Below are positions 9,095 to 18,209 of a stretch of 44,978 nt of DNA, piece after piece. The translations under genes were made by a program, and so were the position numbers. Source of the DNA: JBDNJM01 sp041687755. GTDB taxonomy: Bacteria > Planctomycetota > UBA1135 > GCA-002686595. The notes under the pieces were generated by a model that did not search any database, was not told the DNA's origin, and saw only the letters and a program-made list of their open reading frames with translations. Location: positions 1-44,978 of the forward strand of contig JBDNJM010000189.1 of the NCBI GenBank assembly GCA_041687755.1, in the 5' to 3' direction. The first letter of the stretch is position 1, and the number at the start of each line of letters is the position of its first letter.

Positions 9095-9589
9095 CGGAAG
9101 CGTGAGACGCGGAGAGGAAGGGGACCTCGAGCCTGGAAAGGCCGGACTCTCCCGAGGAGGAGCCGGAACCTCTCTCTCTTGCGGTTGCGGAGCCTGCGGG
9201 TCTTGAGCTGATCGCGACTTCTCAGCGCTCAGCGGGCCTCAAGCTTGCTCATGCCCGGGCTCGTCGGAAAGCCTTTCCGGACTCTGGCCCGGACGCGCGG
9301 AGCTCAGATCGCGCGGGGGTCGTGCAGCAGCAGGGCCAGGCCGGCCGCGAACAGCAGCCCTGCGATCGCCCAGTGCCCGAGCGACGGGGCGCGCCAGTAT
9401 CGGACGCGGGGGCGGCGAGAAGTAGCGCGAGGGAGTGGGGTCCCATGGTTAAAAGTACCCCGCTGCGTTGCTCGACGCGGAGCGGGCGGGGGCTCCAGGC
9501 GGTAGCTTGGGCTGGCCGCGCGCGCCGCGCGCGCCCCGTGTCGCCCCCTTCGCCCTGCGCCTCTCGGCGTCCCCGTTCCCGCGCCTTCG
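9095..9589. other. Divergent intergenic region, no convincing gene
   Basis: This 495-base gap separates the divergent exopolysaccharide operon and the oxidoreductase and should hold both promoters, though no box is clear enough to call. On the minus strand a short stretch near 9304-9410 encodes a hydrophobic segment (HWAIAGLLFAAGLALLLHDP) ending in a stop, but there is no start codon in that frame close enough, so it may be a gene remnant or chance. A small GGAAAG/CTTTCC inverted repeat occurs near 9266. Confidence 0.4.
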
Positions 9590-10747
9590 ATGTCGAACGA
9601 TTCTCTCCCGCCGCTCCGCGTTGGCCTGATCGGCCAGAAGTTCATGGGCCGCGCGCACTCCAACGCCTTTGGACAGGCGGGGCGCTTCTCGGGTGCCCCG
9701 CTGCAGCCGGTGCTGGAGCTGGCCTGCGGCCGCGACGCCGCCGAGCTCGCGGGCTTTGCGCGCACCTTCGGCTGGCGTCGCACGACGACCGACTGGCGCG
9801 AGCTTGTGGCGGATGAGCAGGTGGACCTGGTCGACGTTGCCACGCCCAACTTCTTGCACGCGGAGCCGGCGATCGCCGCGCTTGAGGCAGGCAAGCACGT
9901 CGTCTGCGAGAAGCCGCTCGCCGGCACGCTCGCCGACGCCGCCGCGATGCGCACGGCGGCCGCCGCAGCCACGGGCCGGACCTTCTGCTGGTTCAACTAC
10001 CGACGCTGCCCCGCCGTCGCGACCGCCTTTCAGCTGATCCGCGAGGGCCGGCTCGGCCGCATCTACCACGCCCGCGCCACGTACCTGCAAAGCTGGGGCG
10101 GCGCCGACACGCCCAGCTCCTGGCGCTTCCGCCGGGAGCTGGCCGGATCGGGCGCCCACGGAGACCTGAACGCGCACCTGATCGACCTCGTGCGCTTCCT
10201 GCTGGGCGAAGAAATCGAGACGGTGCACGGCGCCGTCGAGCGCACGTTCGTGACCGAACGCGTCGAAGAAGCCACGGGAGCCATGGTCCCCAGCGACGTG
10301 GACGACGCGCTGCTGTTCACGGCCTCGAGCACCGGCGGGACCCTGTGCTCGTTCGAGGCCTCACGCCTCGCTGGTCCGCACCAGAACGCGAACTCCATCG
10401 AACTCAATGGGGAACTCGGCAGCCTGCGCTTCGAGTTCGAGAACATGAACGTGCTGCAGTTCTTCGACGCGGCCGACGGTCCTCGCGAGGGCGGCTGGCG
10501 ACGCGTCATGTGCACCCACGCCGGCGCTCATCCCTACGCCGAGCACTGGTGGCCGGACGCGCACCTGATCGGGTACGAGCACACGTTCACGAACCAGGTC
10601 GGCGACATGCTGCGCTCGATTCATGGTGCAGAGATCCCGGTGCCGCTGGCCGACTTCGAGGACGCGTACAGGACGCAGGTCGTGCTCGAGGCGGCGATGG
10701 TTGCTGCGGCGCAGCAGGCCTCGGTCCAGATCGCAGAGATCGGCTGA
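9590..10747 (+). CDS. Gfo/Idh/MocA-family oxidoreductase
   Basis: NAD(P)-dependent dehydrogenase of 385 residues in the Gfo/Idh/MocA family, which oxidises or reduces hydroxyls on sugars, inositols and similar polyols. The N-terminal Rossmann fold begins LRVGLIGQKFMGRAHSNAF, and the hallmark CEKPLA (about 106-111) supplies the conserved Lys. The C-terminal alpha/beta domain includes the GAHGDLNAHLIDLVRFL helix with the expected D...H pair. It is full length with no signal peptide, so cytoplasmic. The start ATG at 9590 follows a pyrimidine-rich leader without Shine-Dalgarno. The gene stands alone, with a giant palindrome 13 bases after its stop. Substrate is unknown; a partner sugar isomerase type is encoded at 23097. 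Confidence 0.92.
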   Translation: MSNDSLPPLRVGLIGQKFMGRAHSNAFGQAGRFSGAPLQPVLELACGRDAAELAGFARTFGWRRTTTDWRELVADEQVDLVDVATPNFLHAEPAIAALEAGKHVVCEKPLAGTLADAAAMRTAAAAATGRTFCWFNYRRCPAVATAFQLIREGRLGRIYHARATYLQSWGGADTPSSWRFRRELAGSGAHGDLNAHLIDLVRFLLGEEIETVHGAVERTFVTERVEEATGAMVPSDVDDALLFTASSTGGTLCSFEASRLAGPHQNANSIELNGELGSLRFEFENMNVLQFFDAADGPREGGWRRVMCTHAGAHPYAEHWWPDAHLIGYEHTFTNQVGDMLRSIHGAEIPVPLADFEDAYRTQVVLEAAMVAAAQQASVQIAEIG

Positions 10748-10760
10748 GCGAAGCCCTCGG

Positions 10761-10895
10761 CGTCCGGGCGGGGGGAAGGATACGGTGCCAGGCACGTTTT
10801 CACCGGCCAGCGAGTCCCACTGCCGCAATGCGGCAGTGGGACTCGCTGGCCGGTGAAAACGTGCCTGGCACCGTATCCTTCCCCCCGCCCGGACG
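10761..10895. repeat. Perfect 135-bp palindrome (67-nt arms, 1-nt loop)
   Basis: The arms 10761-10827 and 10829-10895 are exactly complementary around the single base at 10828. From the outside in they read CGTCCGGGCGGGGGG, AAGGAT, a small inner palindrome GTGCCAGGCAC (10785-10795), then a variable stem ending CTGCCGCA. The element lies between the stop of the oxidoreductase (10747) and the ancestral stop of a convergent gene fragment (10906), the place of a bidirectional terminator, but there is no T-run. A second member of the family is at 14937-15081. Confidence 0.95.
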
Positions 10896-10905
10896 GGGCG
10901 TGCTC

Positions 10906-11325
10906 CTAGCCTCCGATCAGCGGGAGGCTCGTGCCTGCGCCGAGCGTCGCGTCGGGGCCGCTCAAATGCACTTAGGCCGCCTGCAGGTGCAGGGTCAGGG
11001 CCGCGGTGCTGCCGGGCAGTGCCGGAACGGTGAGCGGGAGGTCGAGTGCTCCGGTGCCGTTGAGGTTGCCGACAACCGTCAGGACGGCAGGGGCGCCGAT
11101 CAGCAGGGTGCACTGCAGGTCGGCGACCGGCAGGAAGGCGGTCTGGGCCGACCAACCGAGCAGCGTAAGGTCGCCGGCCGAGCCACGAAATTCGAGGGTG
11201 GTGGCTTCTCCGCTGCGCAAGGGAGCGGTGGCGGCGACGCTGCTCGCGGGCTGCGGGTCGTCGGTCAGCATCGAGTTGTCGAGATCGAGCGCGACGCTTG
11301 CCCTAGGCCCGGCCGCACGCCTCAA
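10906..11325 (-). pseudogene. Orphan C-terminal domain of a secreted protein, with premature stop
   Basis: A minus-strand frame encodes about 117 residues ending HLQAA, then TAA (10972-10974), then a further 21 in-frame codons (VHLSGPDATLGAGTSLPLIGG) to a second stop at 10906-10908. Its pattern (LTLLGWSAQTAFLP, LLIGAPAVLTVVG, LDLPLTVPALPGSTAALTLHLQAA) matches by eye the C-terminal domain of the secreted proteins ending at 38712 and 44326. It has no signal peptide or N-terminal part, and the only starts are weak (TTG at 11325), overlapping the leader of the OPT gene. I read it as the 3' remnant of a large secreted-protein gene with a nonsense mutation. A short real gene is less likely. Confidence 0.55.
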
Positions 11326-11333
11326 TAGGGCCC

Positions 11334-13199
11334 ATGAGCCCCAACGACTCCGGAACGGACCCTTCCGCCACGCCTCCTTCGGGCGCGCCGCCCTCCGACA
11401 TCGACTTCGGCAGCTCCGGCAGCGACAGCCGGCTGTTCCCGAGCCTGAGCTTCACGGAGTGGGTGACCTTCGGGGTGCTGGCCGCGGTGCTCGCGGCCAC
11501 AAACATCTACACCACGCTGCTGATCGGCTGGGGCGACACCGGCTCGATCGTCGCCGTGCTCGGCGCCGTGCTGTTCCTCGGCGTGTTCACGGGCAAGCGC
11601 GTGTCGGTGCACAAGCTGAACCTCGGCCAAACCATGGCGAGCGCCGGCGGCAGCGTGGGCTTCGCGGTCGCGAGTTACGCCGCCGTCTATATCGTCGATC
11701 CGACCTTCCGTCCCGGTACGCTTGAGCTGATCCTGCTGTTCAGCGTGATGGGCCTGCTCGGCGCGCTCGTCGGCAGCTCCGTGCGGCAGTACATGGTGCG
11801 CTACTTCTTCCCGTCGGGCACGGCCTGTGCGGTGATCCAGACCTCGGTGGCGCGCGAGCTGGCGCCGGGCGAGCGCAACCGGCCGGTGTGGCTGCTCGCC
11901 ATCTGGGGCACGATCGCGGCGGTGCTGACCCTGCCGGGCAAGATCACGTTCACGAAGGGCGGGGGCGCGCTGATCCACGACCTGATGTTGGGCAAGGAGG
12001 GCACGGCGCTGGCCGGCAAGGACATCGGCATTGGCATCGATCCGCTGTACTACGGCATCGGCATCGTGGTCGGCCCGCGCGTCGGCGCCGGCATGTTGAT
12101 TGGCGCGCTAGGGGTGCCGTTCCTGATCGTGGACGGCCTGGCCGGGGGCCCGCTGGCCGCGGAGACCGGGGACTGGGTCAAGTGGATCGCGATCGCGGTC
12201 CTGACCCTGCCGACGTTCGCGGCGATCCTGTTCGCGTACTTCTTCAAGACGCCCGCGGTGGTTCCGCCCGGGTTCCAGCCCGGCCGCACCGAGTACGCGC
12301 GCCCGGCCTCGCGCGCCTTCGTCTACGGCCTGCTCGGCGTGCTTGCGGCCGCGGGCATCGCGACCCTCGGCCAGGCGATCTTCAACCTGCCCTGGCACGT
12401 TACGGGGATCACGATCGCGGTGGCCTGGCCCCTGTGCATCGTCAACGGCCGCGTGACCGGCGATACCGACATCAATCCGGTGCGCCTGGTCGCAATCGTG
12501 CTGCTCTCGGCCTTTTTCTGGCTGATCACCGCAGGTGAAGCGACCGACAAGGCGCTCACCATGTTGGGCATGGCCGTCGTCGGCGGCACGCTCGCCGCGA
12601 CCGCGGTGGACATGATGCAGGACTACCGCACGGGGTACCTGGTCGACGCGAACCCGACGCACCAGACCTCGGTGCAGCTGGTGGGGACGGTCATCGGGGC
12701 GATCGCTGCGATTCCCGTGCTCAACCTGCTAATGGGGCAACTGGGCATCGGCCCGGACTCCCAGCTGCCCGCGCCGGGTGCCCAGGTGTGGGCGACGATG
12801 GCCGAGGGCATGTCGGGCGGCTTCGAGCCCTCGAACGCCCTGCTGTGGACGATCCTCATCACGAGCATCGTCGGGAGTCTGTACGCGTTCCTAACTGTCT
12901 GGCCGAAGACGGCGCCTTGGATGCCGTCCGTGTTCGGCATCGGTATCGGCATGCTCGTCGGCGTTCCGGCTTCCGCGGCCATCTTTGCCGGCGGCCTGCT
13001 CAAGTGGGCCGCGGGCCTCGTCTACACGAGCGGCATCCAGGGCGCGGCGCGCGATGAGGCCGCTCAAGAAGCCGGCAACGACACCATGCTCGCGGGCGCG
13101 TCGGTGTTCGCGGCGGGCGCGCTGGTCAGCATCCTGCTAGTCGTGCTGACGACCGTGCTGGGCAAGCTAGGGCTCGACTGGTTCCACATCGCGGTCTGA
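11334..13199 (+). CDS. OPT-family oligopeptide/metal-chelate transporter
   Basis: Inner-membrane carrier of 621 residues, the usual size for bacterial OPT proteins, which import small peptides or metal chelates by proton symport. After a Ser/Pro-rich 40-residue N-terminus come about 14 hydrophobic segments. Family signatures include GKRVSVHKLNLGQTMASAGG, the segment with GIDPLYYGIGIVVGPRVGAG, IVNGRVTGDTDINPVRL, and MMQDYRTGYLVDANPTHQ before the late helices. It starts ATG at 11334 with no Shine-Dalgarno. The stop overlaps the first copy of a degenerate direct repeat. No neighbouring peptidase or regulator is apparent, so the substrate is open. Confidence 0.92.
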   Translation: MSPNDSGTDPSATPPSGAPPSDIDFGSSGSDSRLFPSLSFTEWVTFGVLAAVLAATNIYTTLLIGWGDTGSIVAVLGAVLFLGVFTGKRVSVHKLNLGQTMASAGGSVGFAVASYAAVYIVDPTFRPGTLELILLFSVMGLLGALVGSSVRQYMVRYFFPSGTACAVIQTSVARELAPGERNRPVWLLAIWGTIAAVLTLPGKITFTKGGGALIHDLMLGKEGTALAGKDIGIGIDPLYYGIGIVVGPRVGAGMLIGALGVPFLIVDGLAGGPLAAETGDWVKWIAIAVLTLPTFAAILFAYFFKTPAVVPPGFQPGRTEYARPASRAFVYGLLGVLAAAGIATLGQAIFNLPWHVTGITIAVAWPLCIVNGRVTGDTDINPVRLVAIVLLSAFFWLITAGEATDKALTMLGMAVVGGTLAATAVDMMQDYRTGYLVDANPTHQTSVQLVGTVIGAIAAIPVLNLLMGQLGIGPDSQLPAPGAQVWATMAEGMSGGFEPSNALLWTILITSIVGSLYAFLTVWPKTAPWMPSVFGIGIGMLVGVPASAAIFAGGLLKWAAGLVYTSGIQGAARDEAAQEAGNDTMLAGASVFAAGALVSILLVVLTTVLGKLGLDWFHIAV

Positions 13200-13400
13200 G
13201 AGGCTGTGAAAAAATAGCGTTGCCCAGCCGAATGGCCTCTCAGTTGCCTTTGGGCCCATCGCCTGGAGGCGCTGGAGCGGACAGAGGGCTCACGGATTGC
13301 GCAGGGCGCAATGATTCACACTCTGTGAGAGGTTGTGAAGAAACGGCGCTGCCCGAACGCAGTGCCGTTCCGTTGCCTTCTGGCCGGCTCCTGGCGGTGC
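13198..13400. repeat. Two degenerate ~75-bp direct repeats around a small hairpin
   Basis: Copy A (13198-13272, GAGAGGCTGTGAAAAAATAG...) and copy B (13327-13400, GAGAGGTTGTGAAGAAACGG...) align over about 75 bases. Both continue GCGYTGCCC..., GTTGCCTT, TGG/GGC and CTGG.GG. Between them ATTGCGC (13296-13302) and GCGCAAT (13306-13312) form a 7-bp hairpin. Copy A begins inside the OPT stop codon, copy B ends 5 bases before the lipoprotein stop. It may be a decayed non-autonomous element or shared end sequences of a lost insertion. Confidence 0.55.
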
Positions 13401-13405
13401 CGGGC

Positions 13406-14914
13406 TCAGTCTCTTGCGCCCTCGGGCTCGGCGGGCGCGGGTTCCTTCGGCTCGTAGTCCAGGTACCCCAGGGCCCGCAGCGCTTCCCCGGCCGCCGGCG
13501 AGATCTCGGTCTCGTAGGGTCGATCCACGCGCTCTCGCCAGCCGTCGATGGCGCCCAGCAGGCGCGCCACTTCTTCGGGGCGCTGGGCCGCGAAATCGAT
13601 GCGTTCGCGCGGGTCGGCAGCGGAGTCGAGCAGCTCGACGGGCCGCTCGGCGTCGTCCGGCAGGCCGAAGCGCCGCGGCATGTGGCGCACGAGCTTGAGG
13701 CCGCTCGGCTCGATCACGGCCTCGGTCTCGAACCCGTAGGCGTAGACGCGCTCGAGCGCGGGCGGCTCCGGCGCCAGCAGGTTGCGGCCTTCGACGCCGG
13801 GCGGCGGCGTCAGCCCGAAGGCGGCGCAAACGGTCGGGTACAGGTCGAGGTTGCTGCTGAGCTCGTCGACGACGCGTCCAGCCGCGATGCCGGGACCCTG
13901 CAGGATCAACGGCGTGTTCCACAGCTCGTCCTGGAAGAACGCGCGGTGCGAGTACGTGAACAGGTCGGCGACGCCGAGCGGATAGCCGCCGTGCTGTTCG
14001 ACCTTGAGGTTCTTCTCGAGCGGGTAGAGCGGGTGCTCGAAGAACTTTTCTCCGTGGTCGGAGGCGAAGACGATCAGGGTCTCCTCAAGTTCGCCGCGTT
14101 CGGCCAGGAAGTCGATCAGCGCGCCGAAGGCCGTGTCCACGCCCAGCACCTCACCGTCGTAGGCGACCGACAGGGCGTTCATGTACTTCACGGCCGGGAA
14201 GAACTCGAGCGAGTCGGGCAGCTTGTGCGCGTCGGCCTCCGGCCGCGCGGCCTCCCACAGCTCGCGGTAGTCCTCGAGGTCGAGCCGCGCCTTCCAGTCT
14301 TCGGGCAGCGCGCCCTTCTCGGGGGCGAACGGGGCGTGCGGGTCGAAGGCGTGGATCCAGAAGAAGCGCTTGTCCGCCGCGGCGAGGTCGTCCTCGTTCG
14401 CGTCCCACCACTCTTCGAAAAAGTCCACCATGCGCGTGGCGTAGCGGCCGGCCATGGGCGGGCGGTGGAACTCCTCGAAGCCGCGCTCGAAGCCGCGTTG
14501 ACCGATGAGCACGTCGTTGCCGACGAAGCCCGCGGTGTAGACCTCGCCTTCCGCGAGGGTCTCGGGCAGCGTCGGCGTGTTCGGCAGGACCTGCTCTTCC
14601 GCGAACACGTACAGGCCTGAAAACATCGAGATCATCGAGGGCACGGTCCACGGCCCTTGGCTGTAGTTGCGCGCGTAGCGGGTGCCGGCGGCGGCCATGG
14701 CGTCGAGGTTCGGGGTCGTGTCGCGCTCGTACCCGTAGCTCCCGAGCCGGTCGGCGCGCAGGGTGTCGCACACGAACAGGACGACGTTGCGGATGCTGGT
14801 GTCGGAGGGCGTGTCGCTGGGCTTGCCGCAGGAGGCGGCGAGCGCGGCCAGGGCCAGAAGGCCTGCGCCCGCGAGCTTGGGGCGTGAGCGGAGGGGGAGG
14901 AGCGGGGCGGTCAT
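13406..14914 (-). CDS. Sulfatase/alkaline-phosphatase-fold lipoprotein with Thr nucleophile position
   Basis: Lipoprotein of 502 residues: signal peptide with lipobox LAAS-C (Cys29), then a sulfatase-type domain. Metal-binding landmarks are NVVLFVCDTLRADRLG (D50, T51) and VFASDHGEKF. At the nucleophile site it reads GPWTVPSMISMFSG, so Thr90 stands where formylglycine sulfatases have Cys in C-x-P-S-R, and the Arg is missing. Thr is the nucleophile in LTA-synthase and phosphoethanolamine-transferase relatives, so a phosphodiesterase or phosphotransferase is at least as likely as a sulfatase. I chose ATG 14914 because it gives the lipoprotein signal and follows a C-rich leader. The frame stays open to 15055, but that part crosses a palindrome. 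Confidence 0.82.
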   Translation of the reverse strand: MTAPLLPLRSRPKLAGAGLLALAALAASCGKPSDTPSDTSIRNVVLFVCDTLRADRLGSYGYERDTTPNLDAMAAAGTRYARNYSQGPWTVPSMISMFSGLYVFAEEQVLPNTPTLPETLAEGEVYTAGFVGNDVLIGQRGFERGFEEFHRPPMAGRYATRMVDFFEEWWDANEDDLAAADKRFFWIHAFDPHAPFAPEKGALPEDWKARLDLEDYRELWEAARPEADAHKLPDSLEFFPAVKYMNALSVAYDGEVLGVDTAFGALIDFLAERGELEETLIVFASDHGEKFFEHPLYPLEKNLKVEQHGGYPLGVADLFTYSHRAFFQDELWNTPLILQGPGIAAGRVVDELSSNLDLYPTVCAAFGLTPPPGVEGRNLLAPEPPALERVYAYGFETEAVIEPSGLKLVRHMPRRFGLPDDAERPVELLDSAADPRERIDFAAQRPEEVARLLGAIDGWRERVDRPYETEISPAAGEALRALGYLDYEPKEPAPAEPEGARD

Positions 14915-14936
14915 GGGGGTAGCGTAGGGGCGCGAG

Positions 14937-15081
14937 CGTCTGGCGGGGGGGAAGGATCCTCGGTGAGATGGTGTCTGACAGGAATCCGCCACTTGCGGGA
15001 GATCGCCTTCGGCGGTCTCCCGCAAGTGGCGGATTCCTGTCAGACACCATCTCACCGAGGATCCTTCCCCCCCGCCAGACG
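14937..15081. repeat. 145-bp near-perfect palindrome, same family as 10761
   Basis: The arms 14937-15007 and 15011-15081 (71 nt each) pair around the loop TTC at 15008-15010 with one mismatch (T15003 versus G15015). From the outside in: CGTCTGGCGGGGGGG, AAGGAT, an inner short palindrome TGTCTGACA (14972-14980), then a stem that includes TCCGCCACTTGCGGGAGA. The outer about 20 bases and the inner-palindrome position match the element at 10761, while the inner stem does not. It lies 3 bases after the stop of the decayed kinase and 22 bases upstream of the lipoprotein ATG on the same strand. Confidence 0.93.
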
Positions 15082-15084
15082 GGC

Positions 15085-16738
<1,654 letters not shown>

Positions 16739-16842
16739 ATACTTGAGCGTCTCCGATGCTCGTTCCTTAAGACTCGAACCCCGACCCCGCGTCCCGACCC
16801 GGGAGCCCAGAACCGTCCGCCAGTGATCCGACGACCGTCCAC

Positions 16843-17426
16843 GTGCGCCAGGCCGCCGGGGGCTCGGCGCCCAGCCTCGAGTGGCTGGTCGGTCGCTTCT
16901 CGCCGGTGCTGTTGACCCAGGCGCGCTTCCGGATGGGGCAGGACCTGGCGGCGAAGATGGAGCCGGAGGACGTGGTCAACGACGTTTGGGCAGTCACGCT
17001 TCCCAAGCTGGCCGGCCTGAGCCGGCGCGAGGGGCGTCTGACGCCCGTGCTGATGCGGTTACCTGTCCCCGACCGTGATCCAGCAGGTGAACAACCGTCT
17101 GTGCAAGCGCTTGGGGAACACGTTGGAGGAGTCGGGCGCCAGCACGGACCCGTTCCCGATGTCGCCCGACGCGACGCGCGGGCCGGTCACGCGGGCCGGT
17201 CACGCGGGCGGTCGGCGCGGAGCGGGAGGGGCTCGTCCAGCAGACCCTCGAGGCGCTGGGCGAACGCGATCGCGACCTGATCGTGCTGCGCGCGATCGAG
17301 CAGCGCAGCAACCAGGAGACGGCGGCGGCCCTCGGGCTCGAGCCCAACACGGCGGCCCAGGCGTACCGCCGCGCGCTCGAGAAGCGGCGCCAGGTGTTGC
17401 CCGGCGCGATCTTCGACGAGCTCTAG
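16843..17426 (+). pseudogene. RNA polymerase sigma-70/ECF-like factor, frameshifted
   Basis: Fragments in three frames make one sigma factor. The first (LEWLVGRFSPVLLTQARFRMG, then AAKMEPEDVVNDVW) is region 2. An extra T near 17058 moves the frame to YLSPTVIQQVNNRLCKRLG. A 13-bp tandem duplication at 17180-17205 moves it again to the region 4 part VQQTLEALGERDRDLIVLRA with NQETAAALGLEPNTAAQAYRRAL and the end at 17426. The region 4 helix-turn-helix is typical of planctomycete STK-associated ECF factors. The start is unclear; GTG 16843 is the first in frame, but coding similarity seems to begin slightly earlier. It is divergent from the decayed kinase, so the pair seems to have been lost together. 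Confidence 0.78.
17180..17205 (+). repeat. 13-bp tandem duplication inside the decayed sigma gene
   Basis: GGGCCGGTCACGC occurs twice head to tail (17180-17192 and 17193-17205). Thirteen is not a multiple of three, so the second copy explains the second frame change of the sigma pseudogene. Confidence 0.9.
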
Positions 17427-17636
17427 GACTTTTAGGACGGTCGGTGGGGCACTGGGTTCGGGCAGCACGTCCGCCCGCGGGGCTGGAGAGGCGAATCGGC
17501 GAGCAGGTGCCGGGTTCCCCACGCGAGCCTTGAAAATCTAAATATTCTTGGCGGAGGCGGCGGGCCGTCGTCGTTCCTTGCTCTTGCCTCAGATCCGACG
17601 CCCCCGGACCCCGGCCCACCCTGCCCCTCCTGCAAC

Positions 17637-18209
17637 GTGCAAAGCCTCCGCGATTCCAACTTGCCCGATCATCCGGAGGGCGAACCTGCTGCGGCCGGGC
17701 TCGATTCAGCGCTCGGATCGGAGCTGTGGGTGACTCTCTACGAGCAGTTGCGCGGCATGGCAGACCGCATGATGCGGGGTCAGCCGCCCGGCCACACGCT
17801 CCAGACCACGGCCCTCATGAACGAGGCCTACTTGCGCGTGGCCCAGGGCGCCACCTCGCACTTCGAGAGCGAGCCGCAGTTCTTCGCGCTTGCGTCGCGG
17901 GTGATGCGCTCCGTGCTCGTGGACCACGCGCGCGGGAAACAGCGCTCCAAGCGGCAGGCCCGGGGTGAGCGCGTGTCGTTGGACGGAATCGCCGCGGCCT
18001 ACGCGGAGCAGGACATGGATCTGGTCGGGCTCGACGACGCGCTCGTCGAACTAGCGAAGCGGGATCCGCAGCTCGTCCAGCTCGTCGAGTTGCGGTACTT
18101 CGGCGGGCGCTCGATGGGCGAGGCGGCCGCGATGCTGGGGCTCTCGTATCGATCCGCCGAACGGGAGTGGGCCTTTGCCCGCGGCTGGCTGCAGCAGAGG
18201 CTCTCGTGA
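17637..18209 (+). CDS. ECF-type sigma factor (planctomycete TIGR02999-like)
   Basis: Sigma-70-family factor of about 190 residues that would direct RNA polymerase to a specific promoter set. Region 2 carries GHTLQTTALMNEAYLRV and FFALASRVMRSVLVDHARGKQRSKRQ, a signature of the TIGR02999/ECF family expanded in planctomycetes. Region 4 is LVQLVELRYFGGRSMGEAAA with the helix-turn-helix LGLSYRSAEREWAFARGWLQ. The start is assigned to GTG 17637 because the region upstream is C-rich, with an AT-rich patch (TGAAAATCTAAATATTC) at about 17530. An internal ATG at 17758 would cut off part of region 2. It ends in a GTGA overlap with the kinase gene, so the two are co-translated. Confidence 0.88.
   Translation: MQSLRDSNLPDHPEGEPAAAGLDSALGSELWVTLYEQLRGMADRMMRGQPPGHTLQTTALMNEAYLRVAQGATSHFESEPQFFALASRVMRSVLVDHARGKQRSKRQARGERVSLDGIAAAYAEQDMDLVGLDDALVELAKRDPQLVQLVELRYFGGRSMGEAAAMLGLSYRSAEREWAFARGWLQQRLS

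Noticed and set aside
9304..9450. A possible tiny membrane protein on the minus strand (GHWAIAGLLFAAGLALLLHD)
   Set aside because: No start codon in that frame close to the hydrophobic stretch; kept only as a remark in the intergenic entry.
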